Shown here: positions 33,947-43,181 of the stretch, in pieces | Layout: each line of letters begins with the position of its first letter | Numbering within the stretch: the first letter of the stretch is position 1 | Assembly: GCA_943787365.1 (NCBI GenBank) | Contig: CALSMD010000006.1 | Coordinates: 137,984 to 201,983, forward strand | Length of the DNA: 64,000 nt | Origin: an uncultured Flavobacteriaceae bacterium | GTDB lineage: Bacteria > Bacteroidota > Bacteroidia > Flavobacteriales > Flavobacteriaceae | Reading direction: 5' to 3' | The notes under the pieces: generated by a model | Databases searched by the model: none | Seen by the model: only the letters and a program-made list of their open reading frames with translations | What the model was told of the DNA's origin: nothing | Position numbers and translations under genes: made by a program

Positions 33947-35554
33947 TTAGACTTTTGGACCTCCAGCCATAATTTCTTCATTGGCATAGCTTTCAAACTT
34001 CTTGAAATTTGTTTTAAATGAGGCTGCTAATTTATGAGCTGTTTTATAAAAGCCTTCATCATTTTTCCATGATTTTCGAGGACTTAAAAATTCTGTCGGC
34101 ACATTTGGGCACAATCTTGGTTGAAGCACTCCAAAAACAGAGTGAATATGGTAATTATCTTTATTGGCGGCCTCTAAGGATCCATCCATTGCTGCATTGA
34201 TCATTGCGCGCGTGTACTCCAATTTCATACGCGATCCTATTCCATATGGCCCACCAGTCCAGCCTGTATTTACCAACCAAACAATGACGCCAGTAGCCTT
34301 CATTTTAGCACTCAGCATTTCGGCGTATTTTGTGGGGTGTAAGGGCATAAAAGGCGCGCCAAAACAAGCTGAAAAACTAGGAACAGGTTCTGTAATCCCT
34401 GCCTCTGTACCGGCAACTTTTGCGGTATATCCAGAGATAAAATGATAGGCGGCTTGACCAGGCGTTAGTTTTGAAATGGGAGGCAATACACCAAAAGCAT
34501 CTGCAGTGAGGAAAAAAATATTTTTTGGGTTCTTTCCAATTGAGTTGGGTTGAATATTATCTATAAAGTGGATCGGATAACTCACTCGCGTATTTTGTGT
34601 GATGGTCGTATCTGAATAATCAACCACCCCTTTAGAATCCATGATTACATTTTCTAGAATTGCCCCCTTTTTTATGGCCTCAAAGATTTCAGGCTCTTTA
34701 TCTCTCGATAAATTTATGACCTTCGCATAACAGCCTCCTTCAAAATTAAAAATGGTGTTTTCACTGGTCCAACCATGTTCGTCGTCTCCAATCAAATGGC
34801 GGTGATGGTCGGTAGAAAGTGTTGTTTTTCCAGTTCCTGAAAGCCCAAAAAAGATAGACGTATCACCATCATTTCCAATATTGGCACTGCAATGCATCGG
34901 TAGGGTGTTTTTAAATACTGGAAGTATAAAGTTTAAAGCAGAAAAAATACCTTTTTTGATTTCGCCTGTATATCCAGTACCTCCAATAAGAGCTATTTTT
35001 TTAGTGAAGTTTAAAATCGCAAAATTATGCTGACGAGTACCATCTTTGGTTGGATCGGCCATAAAACCAGGTGCATTGATTACTGTCCACTCTGGGTCAA
35101 AGTTTTTTAGTTCAGACTTCGTAGGTCTTAAAAACATATTATAAGCAAAGTAATTACTCCAAGGATATTCATTAATCACACGGATATTGGTACGGTAAGC
35201 AGGGTCAGAACAGGCATAACAATCACGTACAAATATTTCTTTTTCATAAAGGTAGGAAGTCACTTTATTATAGAGTGCGTCAAAGTCATTCGGTGCAAAT
35301 GGGATGTTTACATCTCCCCACCAAACGCGATCTTTGGTAATGGCATCTTTGACTATAAATCGGTCTTTTGGAGAGCGACCCGTAAACTCGCCTGTTTGAA
35401 TGACCAAGGCGCCTGAACTTGATTCTAGGCCTTGATTATTGTCAATTGTCAGTTGATGAAGCTCATTTGGAGAAAGTTGATAATGTACTTTTTGAGACGC
35501 TATACCGTAAGGGTGTAACGAAATCGTTTTCGTGATAGGTTTAGTTTGTGGCAT
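33947..35554 (-). CDS. pckA: Phosphoenolpyruvate carboxykinase (ATP)
   Basis: 535 residues from ATG 35554 (MPQTKP); an ATG nine bases earlier is also possible. The ATP-type signature is present: FFGLSGTGKTTLSTD (kinase-1a), HLIGDDEHGW, GGCYAKVINLS, and TGEFTGRSPKDRF near the N-terminus for oxaloacetate binding. The enzyme makes phosphoenolpyruvate from oxaloacetate, the first step of gluconeogenesis, fitting a cell that lives on peptides and polysaccharides. A TACTTTTG promoter element is at 35579-35586. Monocistronic as far as can be seen. Confidence 0.97.
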   Translation of the reverse strand: MPQTKPITKTISLHPYGIASQKVHYQLSPNELHQLTIDNNQGLESSSGALVIQTGEFTGRSPKDRFIVKDAITKDRVWWGDVNIPFAPNDFDALYNKVTSYLYEKEIFVRDCYACSDPAYRTNIRVINEYPWSNYFAYNMFLRPTKSELKNFDPEWTVINAPGFMADPTKDGTRQHNFAILNFTKKIALIGGTGYTGEIKKGIFSALNFILPVFKNTLPMHCSANIGNDGDTSIFFGLSGTGKTTLSTDHHRHLIGDDEHGWTSENTIFNFEGGCYAKVINLSRDKEPEIFEAIKKGAILENVIMDSKGVVDYSDTTITQNTRVSYPIHFIDNIQPNSIGKNPKNIFFLTADAFGVLPPISKLTPGQAAYHFISGYTAKVAGTEAGITEPVPSFSACFGAPFMPLHPTKYAEMLSAKMKATGVIVWLVNTGWTGGPYGIGSRMKLEYTRAMINAAMDGSLEAANKDNYHIHSVFGVLQPRLCPNVPTEFLSPRKSWKNDEGFYKTAHKLAASFKTNFKKFESYANEEIMAGGPKV

Positions 35555-35578
35555 AATTATCAAGTTAGTTTAATTCTA

Positions 35579-35586
35579 CAAAAGTA
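35579..35586 (-). promoter_or_regulatory. Promoter -7 element for pckA
   Basis: TACTTTTG on the minus strand fits TAnnTTTG, 25 bases before the chosen ATG. Confidence 0.65.
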
Positions 35587-35612
35587 TTGAATAATATTAA
35601 ATGTGTCCTATT

Positions 35613-35999
35613 TTACTGTTTTTTCTTAAAAAAATATGTAAATAATAGAAGCCATGAGGCTATCAAAATCAAGCCTCCAACAGGTGTAATGAATCCAATA
35701 ACTTTAAAATTAAGAGGAGTCAAATCATTGGTCGCTAAAAAGTATATAGAACCCGAAAATAATAAAACCCCTGTGGGTATAAGTTTAAATAAAATCGATT
35801 TTTGATTGGGTTTAATGTCTGTTGAGAGCCCTATAAAGAATAACAAAAAAGAATGATACATTTGATAACGGATTCCAGTATTAAAACTCTCAAATGCTGA
35901 AATACTAAGCAACGGCTTCAAACCGTGTGCCGCAAAGGCTCCTAAAACAACGCCAAGTGCTCCTGTAACACATGCTAAGAGAAATATTTTTCGATCCAT
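35613..35999 (-). CDS. DUF423 membrane protein
   Basis: 128 residues with four hydrophobic segments. The N-terminus LLACVTGALGVVLGAFAAHGLKP and FNTGIRYQMYHSFLLF are the family signatures, and SGSIYFLATNDLTPLNF and FITPVGGLILIASWLLL follow. DUF423 proteins (YgdD-like) are inner-membrane proteins without a known function. The gene is divergent from the saccharopine dehydrogenase-like gene with 73 bases between starts. Nothing unusual seen. Confidence 0.9.
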   Translation of the reverse strand: MDRKIFLLACVTGALGVVLGAFAAHGLKPLLSISAFESFNTGIRYQMYHSFLLFFIGLSTDIKPNQKSILFKLIPTGVLLFSGSIYFLATNDLTPLNFKVIGFITPVGGLILIASWLLLFTYFFKKKQ

Positions 36000-36072
36000 T
36001 TTCTATTTCAAAGTATTAAATTTTCTACATTAGTAGTCAAACTAAACACAAAAGTAAGAATCTCACAGCACT

Positions 36073-37437
36073 ATGCGAAACATTTTAATTATCGGAGCAG
36101 GGAAATCTGCATCATACCTCATAAAGTACTTTTTGGATAAATCTGTTACAGAGCACTTAAACATAACCATTGGAGATTTAGAGACTTCAAACGCAAAAAA
36201 GTGGATTGGGAACCATCCGAATGCAAACGCGCTAAAACTTGATATTTTTGATAAATCTGCACGTGAACAGGCCGTTCAAAATGCAGACATCGTTGTATCG
36301 ATGCTTCCAGCTCGATTTCATATTGAGGTTGCCAAAGATTGCTTGAAATTTGGGAAACATTTGGTGACTGCTTCCTATGTAAGTGAAGAAATGAAAGTAC
36401 TGGATTCGGAAGCAAAAGCCAAAAATCTGATCTTTTTAAATGAGATTGGATTGGATCCTGGAGTGGATCATATGAGTGCCATGCAGGTCATCGATCGGAT
36501 TAGGGCAGCGGGCGGAAAGATGTTACTTTTTGAATCGTTCACAGGGGGATTGATGGCGCCTGAAAGCGATACAAACCTTTGGAATTATAAATTTACTTGG
36601 AATCCTCGCAATGTGGTTTTGGCAGGACAAGGTGGAGCTGCAAAGTTCCTACAAGAAAATAAATTTAAATATATTCCTTACCACCGCTTGTTTAGACGTA
36701 CAGAGTTTTTAGAAGTTGATGGCTATGGTCGGTTTGAGGCATATGCGAACAGAGATTCACTTAAATATCAAGAGGTTTATGGACTAGCAGACATCCAAAC
36801 ATTGTATCGAGGAACAATTCGAAGAGTGGGGTTTAGTAGAGCGTGGCAAATTTTTGTCTTGCTTGGAATGACTGACGATAGCTATACAATTGCAGATAGC
36901 GAAAACATGAGCTATCGTAGTTTTGTCAATTCGTTTTTACCCTACAGTCCTACAGATTCGGTAGAATTAAAATTGAGATACCAATTAAAGATTGATCAAG
37001 ATGATATTGTATGGGAGAAGCTCGAAGAACTCAATATTTTTAGCGATGATAAAAAAGTGGAATTGAAAAATGCCACGCCCGCACAAATACTTCAAAAAAT
37101 ATTGTTAGACAGTTGGACTTTGAGCCCTGAGGATAAGGACATGATTGTGATGTATCATAAATTTGGGTATGAATTGAATGGCAAAAAACATCAAATTGAT
37201 GCCACAATGGTGTGTACTGGCGAAGATCAAACCTTTACTGCAATGTCAAAAACTGTAGGATTACCCGTTGCAATTGCCACTTTAGCGATACTAAACAACA
37301 AAATACAAAGCTATGGTGTTCAAATTCCAACTAAAACAGAGTTATACACCACTGTATTAAATGAATTAAAAGATTTTGGTATCATATTTAATGAAAAAGA
37401 AACTGAATACTTAGGATATAATGCCCTAAATGAATAA
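36073..37437 (+). CDS. Saccharopine dehydrogenase family protein
   Basis: 454 residues. A Rossmann N-terminus ILIIGAGKSASYLIKYFLD (3-21), VSMLPARFHIEVAKDCL, EIGLDPGVDHMSAMQVID, and the C-terminal saccharopine dehydrogenase domain (FTGGLMAPES, NPWNY-like LWNYKFTWNPRNVVLAGQGG, VCTGEDQTFTAMSKTVGLP). The length fits the L-glutamate-forming saccharopine dehydrogenase of lysine metabolism, but this clade is not well characterised in Bacteroidota. An Lrp/AsnC regulator follows after 64 bases on the same strand, which supports an amino-acid role. Confidence 0.88.
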   Translation: MRNILIIGAGKSASYLIKYFLDKSVTEHLNITIGDLETSNAKKWIGNHPNANALKLDIFDKSAREQAVQNADIVVSMLPARFHIEVAKDCLKFGKHLVTASYVSEEMKVLDSEAKAKNLIFLNEIGLDPGVDHMSAMQVIDRIRAAGGKMLLFESFTGGLMAPESDTNLWNYKFTWNPRNVVLAGQGGAAKFLQENKFKYIPYHRLFRRTEFLEVDGYGRFEAYANRDSLKYQEVYGLADIQTLYRGTIRRVGFSRAWQIFVLLGMTDDSYTIADSENMSYRSFVNSFLPYSPTDSVELKLRYQLKIDQDDIVWEKLEELNIFSDDKKVELKNATPAQILQKILLDSWTLSPEDKDMIVMYHKFGYELNGKKHQIDATMVCTGEDQTFTAMSKTVGLPVAIATLAILNNKIQSYGVQIPTKTELYTTVLNELKDFGIIFNEKETEYLGYNALNE

Positions 37438-37464
37438 TTTAGTTATAAATTGAAATTATTTTAA

Positions 37465-37472
37465 TACTTTTG
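37465..37472 (+). promoter_or_regulatory. Promoter -7 element for the Lrp/AsnC gene
   Basis: TACTTTTG fits TAnnTTTG, 29 bases upstream of the ATG, so the regulator has its own promoter after the saccharopine dehydrogenase gene. Confidence 0.6.
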
Positions 37473-37501
37473 CTTTGTAAATTAGAAGATTTTATTAAAA
37501 A

Positions 37502-37963
37502 ATGAACAAAACTATAGAAATTGACGGTATTGATAAGACAATTCTAAGGGCTCTTATGAAAGATGCAAGAACTCCAGTACTAGAAATTGCCCGTACTGTC
37601 GGAATTTCTGGGGCTGCTATTCATCAACGGCTTCGTAAATTAGAAAACTCTGGGCTTATCGCAGGCTCTAAGTTTGTAATAAATCCAAAGATTTTGGGAT
37701 ATACAACCATGGCATTTGTAGGCGTGTATTTGGATAAAGCAAAAAATAATTCAGATGCTGTCAAACAGCTCAAGAGAATTCCTGAAGTCTTAGAATGTCA
37801 TTACACCACTGGAAACTGGAGTGTCTTAATCAAAATACTTTGTAAAGACAACGAACACTTGATGTCTGTTTTAAATAAACAGATTCAACCGATTTCAGGT
37901 GTTTCAAGAACTGAAACATTTATTTCTTTGGACCAACAAATTGATCGCCAAATTAAAATCTAA
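37502..37963 (+). CDS. Lrp/AsnC family transcriptional regulator
   Basis: 153 residues. N-terminal winged helix-turn-helix (about 8-60; IDKTILRALMKDARTPVLEIARTVGISGAAIHQRLRKL is split here as ILRALMKDARTPVLEIA and VGISGAAIHQRL) and a C-terminal RAM/AsnC ligand domain (about 68-150; AFVGVYLDKAKNN, VLECHYTTGNWSVLIKI). These regulators form octamers and sense amino acids. It is most likely linked to the adjacent saccharopine dehydrogenase-like gene. Its stop abuts the stop of the convergent peptidase gene. Confidence 0.93.
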   Translation: MNKTIEIDGIDKTILRALMKDARTPVLEIARTVGISGAAIHQRLRKLENSGLIAGSKFVINPKILGYTTMAFVGVYLDKAKNNSDAVKQLKRIPEVLECHYTTGNWSVLIKILCKDNEHLMSVLNKQIQPISGVSRTETFISLDQQIDRQIKI

Positions 37964-38656
37964 TTAATCTCTTCCAAAAATTTGAAGACCCCAATACACT
38001 AAGGTCGCTAAAGATCCCAGAGCAGCTACCAAATACGTTCGTGCCGCCCATTTGAGTGCATCTTCGGCGCCTTTAAATTCTTCTTGAGACACCATATGCT
38101 TGTTTTTTAACCACGCTAATGCACGGTTACTCGCATCGTACTCTACAGGCAAGGTGATAAAACTGAAGGAAGTGGCAACCGCCATCAATACAAACCCCAA
38201 AACAACCACCCAATAACCCAAGCCAACACCCGCTCCAAACCCTAAAATTAAGCCTCCAACAATTAACCACATGGATAATTTTGAAGAAATATTTACCGCT
38301 GGCACTAGTGTTGAGCGCAACTGCAACCAACTGTAAGCTTGAGCATGCTGTACCGCATGTCCACATTCGTGTGCCGCAACAGCCGCAGCAGCGGCGTTTC
38401 GCTCGTTATAAACCGCTTCACTTAGGTTTACTGTTTTATCTTTAGGATTGTAATGGTCTGTAAGACGACCCGCCGTTGACACGACTTTTACATCTCTAAT
38501 GCCATGATCGGATAGCATTTTTTCAGCAATTTCAGCTCCACTCATTCCATTCCGTAAATGAATTTTTGAGTAGGTTTCAAATTTACGTTTTAAGGTTGAA
38601 CTCACAAGCCAGCTTACCAAAGCGATGGCTCCTAGAATAAAATAATATGTTCCCAT
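37964..38656 (-). CDS. YugP-type neutral zinc metallopeptidase
   Basis: 230 residues. The zinc motif is AAAVAAHECGHAVQHA (HExxH form HECGH, near 92-96), with an N-terminal membrane helix (GAIALVSWLVSS) and hydrophobic helices around 125-165. A third ligand is probable in LPVEYDASNRALAWL. This membrane-bound family (YugP/DUF2268-unrelated) is widespread and without a known substrate. Convergent with the Lrp-family gene, sharing no bases with it but with no gap. Monocistronic in appearance. Confidence 0.88.
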   Translation of the reverse strand: MGTYYFILGAIALVSWLVSSTLKRKFETYSKIHLRNGMSGAEIAEKMLSDHGIRDVKVVSTAGRLTDHYNPKDKTVNLSEAVYNERNAAAAAVAAHECGHAVQHAQAYSWLQLRSTLVPAVNISSKLSMWLIVGGLILGFGAGVGLGYWVVVLGFVLMAVATSFSFITLPVEYDASNRALAWLKNKHMVSQEEFKGAEDALKWAARTYLVAALGSLATLVYWGLQIFGRD

Positions 38657-38734
38657 AACAATTGTTTTAAATTTAGTTTAATATGTTATCAAAAATAGCA
38701 CCAATTTTTAAAACTGAAAAAATGACAGTACATT

Positions 38735-39007
38735 TTAGCGTTTCCTATATTTAAAAATAAATACTAGTAATGTAAACGAGGACACCAAAGTAATCGTATT
38801 TGCCAAAATCATGGACAGGCTTTCTTTTAAAATCCCATAGACCAACCAAAACACAATCCCCACAAAAAACAAAGAAAAGGTTGGCAATGAAAATGCTGAC
38901 ACATCTTTTGTTTTCCAAGTTTTATACACTTGAGGTAAAAACGCATAGGTTGTCAAGCAAGCAGCAATAAGCCCTAAGACTTCGATAGAATCTATATTAT
39001 CCAACAA
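38735..39007 (-). CDS. SemiSWEET family transporter
   Basis: 90 residues with three membrane helices, the SemiSWEET size. The PQ-loop is in AACLTTYAFLPQVYKTWKTKD (shown by FLPQVYKTW) followed by VSAFSLPTFSLFFVG. SemiSWEETs dimerise to make a sugar pore. The start is TTG at 39007 (or TTG 39004), overlapping the leuS stop codon region by 11 bases, so translation is probably coupled to leuS. The substrate cannot be read from the sequence. Confidence 0.88.
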   Translation of the reverse strand: MLDNIDSIEVLGLIAACLTTYAFLPQVYKTWKTKDVSAFSLPTFSLFFVGIVFWLVYGILKESLSMILANTITLVSSFTLLVFIFKYRKR

Positions 39008-41813
39008 TGTTTACAATTTTACCTGGTACAACAATCACTTTTTTCGGAACACGTCCATCCAGTTGTGCAACCGTTTTTTCATCTCCCATCACGGCTGCTT
39101 CGATTTCTTCTTTACTTAAATCCAATGATAATTCAATCGTAAATCGCATTTTACCATTGAATGATATTGGATAGGCTTTGGTGCTTTCGATCAGGTGACT
39201 GGCATCAAATTCTGGAAACTCAGCTGTTGTGATTGAATTTTCATGACCTAGCTGCTCCCATAATTCTTCTGCTATATGTGGTGCATACGGAGAAATCAAT
39301 ATCAATAGTGGTTCTAAAATAGTTTTAGAAATACACCTTTGAGCAGTCAGTTGATTCACAGCAATCATAAAGGTAGAAACAGAGGTATTAAACGAAAAAT
39401 TCTCGATGTCTTCTGTGACTTTCTTAATGGTTTTATGAAGCGTTTTTAATTGGTCTTTTGAAGGCTCATCATCAGTAACCTTAAGCCCATCTTGTCCAAT
39501 ATATAACTTCCATAATTTTTTAAGAAAATTATGAACCCCTGTAATTCCGGAGGTATTCCACGGTTTGTATTGTTCTAAAGGCCCTAAAAACATTTCGTAT
39601 AAACGCAATGAATCGGCACCATACTGTTTGCAAATTGCATCTGGATTTACGACGTTGTATTTGGATTTGGACATTTTTTCAACCTCGCGTTTCACTTTAA
39701 ATAGACCCTCGTTATCTGTAATAAATTCTGCATTTTTAAACTCTTCCCTCCAAGACTTAAAGGCTTCAATATCCAACTCATCAGAAGCATTTACAAAAGA
39801 TACATCCGCATGAATCCACTGAATAGACTCCGTGGTAATCGTATCTGCAGACATAAAAGTTTGGGTTCCTTCAACTCGTCCTACAAACGCACTCGTTCCC
39901 AGAATCATTCCTTGATTGATCAGTTTTTTTGCAAACTCATCTACAGGGACAAGCCCTAAATCAAATAAGAATTTTTGCCAGAAACGTGCATAGAGCAAAT
40001 GCCCTGTGGCATGCTCGCTTCCACCAATATACAAATCCACTTCTTTCCAATAATTCAAGGCTTCGGAACTAGCAAATTCATTTTGGTTATGTGCATCCAT
40101 GTATCTGTTAAAATACCATGAACTCCCCGCCCATCCAGGCATTGTATTGAGCTCTAAAGGAAATATGGTTTGATGGTCTATTTTATGGTTTTCAACAACC
40201 GTATTTTGAGTGGTATCCCATGCCCAGACCTCAGCACGACCCAATGGTGGCTCGCCTTCTTCGGTTGGTAAATATTTTTCAACTTCTGGCAAACTAATTG
40301 GCAAGTGTTCCGCCGCAATCATTTGTGGCAATCCATTTACATAATATACCGGGAACGGTTCGCCCCAATACCGCTGTCTTGAAAACACAGCATCTCGAAG
40401 TCGGTAATTTGTTTTTCCTAAACCATATCCCTTTTCTTCTAGGATTTCAATGGCTTTTTTTGATGCTTGTTTATAGTCTAAGTCATTTAAAAAATCGCTG
40501 TTGGCGATGATGGTATTGGTTTTATCTGTATAGGCTTCTTCACTAATATCGATGCCTTTAAAAATATTCGGAATTTCAATGTTAAAGTGTTTTGCAAAAT
40601 CATAATCACGCTGGTCTCCACATGGCACTGACATTACGGCACCAGTTCCATACCCAGCCAATACATAATCCCCCACCCAAACAGGAACGGGTTTTTTTGT
40701 TAAGGGATGTTCAGCATAGGCACCTGTAAACACGCCTGAAATGGTTTTTACATCCGCCATTCGGTCGCGCTCACTCCGTTTTGCAGTTGCCAAAACATAG
40801 GCCTCTACTGCTGATTTTTGAGCTGGAGTGGTAATCTGGCTTACCAATTCATGCTCGGGAGCAAGGGTCATAAAAGACACGCCAAAAATTGTATCAGGTC
40901 TGGTGGTAAATACTTCAATGGTTGAGGCATGGTCTTTAAGTTTAAACACCACAGAAGCCCCTACTGATTTTCCAATCCAATTGCGTTGACTTTCTTTAAG
41001 GGCATCTGTCCAATCTATCGTGTTAAGCCCTTGTAAAAGACGTTCGGCATAGGCAGATATCCGCATGCTCCATTGCGTCATTTTCTTTCGAATTACTGGA
41101 TACCCCCCACGTTCGGAAACGCCGTTGACAATTTCATCATTCGCTAAAACAGTTCCCAACTCGGGACACCAATTGACTTCGGTTTCTGCTAGGTATGTCA
41201 ATCTGTATTGTATTAAAATTTGTTGTTGACGCTCCGAAGACATGGCATTCCATTCCTCAGCAGTAAACACTTCAATGGCTTCATCACAGATTGCATCTAC
41301 CGTTGCATTTCCTTGATTAGAAAATAATTTTATAAGCTCATCAATAGACGCTGCTTTGTTAGAAGCGTTGTTATACCAAGAGTTAAATAGTTGGATAAAA
41401 ATCCATTGTGTCCATTTGTAATATTCGGGTGAAGAGGTGCGCACTTCTCTAGACCAATCAAATGAAAACCCCATTTGATCGAGTTGGCGGCGGTAAGTTT
41501 TTATGTTTGCTTCGGTCGTAACTGCTGGGTGCTGTCCCGTTTGGATGGCATACTGTTCTGCAGGCAATCCAAAACTATCATAGCCTTGTGGATGTAATAC
41601 ATTAAACCCTTTATGGCGCTTGTAACGTGCGTAAATATCGGATGCAATATAACCAAGAGGGTGTCCAACATGAAGCCCTGCTCCACTAGGATAGGGAAAC
41701 ATGTCTAAAACATAATATTTGGGTTTGGTAGAATTATTATCAGCTTTAAACGTTTGTTGTTCTGCCCACTTTTTTTGCCATTTGGCTTCAATTTCATTGA
41801 AATTGTACATCAT
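38997..41813 (-). CDS. leuS: Leucyl-tRNA synthetase
   Basis: 938 residues. The class I HIGH motif is PYPSGAGLHVGHPLGY (near 37-52), the KMSKS motif is EKMSKSKYNVVNPD (near 700), and the editing domain has TTRPDTIFGVSFM and GTGAVMSVPCGD. The region around SIDELIKLFSNQGNATVDAI is an insertion usual in Bacteroidota LeuRS. It charges tRNA-Leu in the cytoplasm. Start ATG 41813 or the next ATG 41810. A TAAATTTG promoter element is at 41834-41841, and the downstream SemiSWEET gene is coupled to it. Confidence 0.97.
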   Translation of the reverse strand: MMYNFNEIEAKWQKKWAEQQTFKADNNSTKPKYYVLDMFPYPSGAGLHVGHPLGYIASDIYARYKRHKGFNVLHPQGYDSFGLPAEQYAIQTGQHPAVTTEANIKTYRRQLDQMGFSFDWSREVRTSSPEYYKWTQWIFIQLFNSWYNNASNKAASIDELIKLFSNQGNATVDAICDEAIEVFTAEEWNAMSSERQQQILIQYRLTYLAETEVNWCPELGTVLANDEIVNGVSERGGYPVIRKKMTQWSMRISAYAERLLQGLNTIDWTDALKESQRNWIGKSVGASVVFKLKDHASTIEVFTTRPDTIFGVSFMTLAPEHELVSQITTPAQKSAVEAYVLATAKRSERDRMADVKTISGVFTGAYAEHPLTKKPVPVWVGDYVLAGYGTGAVMSVPCGDQRDYDFAKHFNIEIPNIFKGIDISEEAYTDKTNTIIANSDFLNDLDYKQASKKAIEILEEKGYGLGKTNYRLRDAVFSRQRYWGEPFPVYYVNGLPQMIAAEHLPISLPEVEKYLPTEEGEPPLGRAEVWAWDTTQNTVVENHKIDHQTIFPLELNTMPGWAGSSWYFNRYMDAHNQNEFASSEALNYWKEVDLYIGGSEHATGHLLYARFWQKFLFDLGLVPVDEFAKKLINQGMILGTSAFVGRVEGTQTFMSADTITTESIQWIHADVSFVNASDELDIEAFKSWREEFKNAEFITDNEGLFKVKREVEKMSKSKYNVVNPDAICKQYGADSLRLYEMFLGPLEQYKPWNTSGITGVHNFLKKLWKLYIGQDGLKVTDDEPSKDQLKTLHKTIKKVTEDIENFSFNTSVSTFMIAVNQLTAQRCISKTILEPLLILISPYAPHIAEELWEQLGHENSITTAEFPEFDASHLIESTKAYPISFNGKMRFTIELSLDLSKEEIEAAVMGDEKTVAQLDGRVPKKVIVVPGKIVNIVG

Positions 41814-41833
41814 ATTGCTATCATTAACAGCTG

Positions 41834-41841
41834 CAAATTTA
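41834..41841 (-). promoter_or_regulatory. Promoter -7 element for leuS
   Basis: TAAATTTG on the minus strand fits TAnnTTTG, 21 bases before the first ATG. Confidence 0.6.
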
Positions 41842-41971
41842 CGCTTTATTTAGCAAGTAAAAAACTCTGTATGACGAAACAACACGACTATGAAATGTTA
41901 ATTTGTTTTCAGGGAATTACTAGCCATTTAAGTAAGTTTTTTTATACTTTTACATTCGTTAGACAATTACT

Positions 41972-42850
41972 ATGAGTTCATCATTTGAAAAACATCAAAA
42001 ACGCCGTTTAATTTCGTCCTATTTTTCGGTCGTCCTCAGTATCGCTTTGGTTCTTTTTTTGTTAGGGATTTTAGGGCTATTGGTTCTCAATGCCAAATCA
42101 ATTTCTGATAATTTTAAAGAACAGGTTATTCTTACCATCTATTTGGAAGACACTTCCAAAGAAGTTGAAATAAAACAACTCGAAAAAAGCTTGGCATTTT
42201 CGGACTATGTAAAACAGACAAAATTTATTTCTAAAGAGTCTGCTGCCGATTTTATGAAGTTAGAATATGGAGAGGATTTCTTAGACGATATTGGCTATAA
42301 TCCTTTAAAAAATTCGATTGAAGTGAATCTCAAAGCGGACTATGTGACTGCACGTCGTTTGGATAGCATCACAGAAAGTACGATGAAAAAGAACTTTGTG
42401 GAGGACATTAAATATGATAAGGATCTTGTATCTTTAATGAACAGCAATGTAAAACGTCTCAGTTTATGGATTTTAATTATCAGTGGAATTTTTACGGGAA
42501 TCGCGGTTCTTTTAATAAATAGTTCCATCCGTCTGGCAGTGAACTCCAAACGCTTTTCAATCAAAACCATGCAGATGGTAGGAGCGACCAAAAAATTTAT
42601 TCGTAAACCTTTTATTTGGCGTAGTATTCGACTTGGAATTATCGGTTCGATTTTAGCTCTTGTTGGCATGGGGGTAGTCGTATATTATGTCGATAAATCA
42701 TTTCCAGAATTCAATTTGATTCAAAATCAATTGTCTATTGGAGCCTTGTTTGGCTGTATTTTTGTTGTAGGAGTTTTAATTACTTGGTGGAGCACTTTTT
42801 TCGCAACTCAACGTTTTTTAAACCTAAAAACCGATCAACTTTATTATTAA
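41972..42850 (+). CDS. ftsX: Cell division protein FtsX
   Basis: 292 residues, with a cytoplasmic N-terminus, a first membrane helix (about 18-42), a periplasmic domain (45-160; ILTIYLEDTSKEVEI, FISKESAADFM, NPLKNSIEV) and three C-terminal helices with RLAVNSKRFSIKTMQMVGATKKFI, the FtsX/permease loop. FtsX with FtsE controls peptidoglycan hydrolases at the septum. It is followed by DUF3098, uppP and truB on the same strand, a gene order common in Flavobacteriia. ftsE is not next to it here. Confidence 0.94.
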   Translation: MSSSFEKHQKRRLISSYFSVVLSIALVLFLLGILGLLVLNAKSISDNFKEQVILTIYLEDTSKEVEIKQLEKSLAFSDYVKQTKFISKESAADFMKLEYGEDFLDDIGYNPLKNSIEVNLKADYVTARRLDSITESTMKKNFVEDIKYDKDLVSLMNSNVKRLSLWILIISGIFTGIAVLLINSSIRLAVNSKRFSIKTMQMVGATKKFIRKPFIWRSIRLGIIGSILALVGMGVVVYYVDKSFPEFNLIQNQLSIGALFGCIFVVGVLITWWSTFFATQRFLNLKTDQLYY

Positions 42851-42929
42851 AAACCCAACTACTAGAAGTACTTTAAAATACAATTTTAGATTCAATGAAC
42901 CCTTTTACATTCACACAATTTAATTAATT

Positions 42930-43181
42930 ATGGGAGAACAGAAACGCAAAGAAAACGCAAAGAAAAATTTTATTTTTGGAAGGCAAAATTACAAATGGAT
43001 GTTTGTGGGCCTTTTGCTTATCGCTTTAGGATTTATCCTGATGGCGGGTGGCGGTTCCGACGACCCTAATGTCTTTAACCCTAAAATCTTTAATGCTCAA
43101 AGAATTCGCGTCGCACCAACCCTTATTTTAATTGGGTTTGGAATTCAGGTTTATGCTATTCTTAAAAATTTCAAAAAATAG
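42930..43181 (+). CDS. DUF3098 membrane protein
   Basis: 83 residues. A short basic N-terminus, then NFIFGRQNYKWMFVGLLLI and FILMAGGGSDDPNVFNPKIF, then a second helix (VAPTLILIGFGIQVYAIL). Two membrane segments joined by a conserved loop define DUF3098, a Bacteroidota-specific family found beside ftsX and uppP. Likely linked to cell envelope growth; mechanism unknown. Its stop is directly followed by the uppP ATG, so translation is coupled. Confidence 0.92.
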   Translation: MGEQKRKENAKKNFIFGRQNYKWMFVGLLLIALGFILMAGGGSDDPNVFNPKIFNAQRIRVAPTLILIGFGIQVYAILKNFKK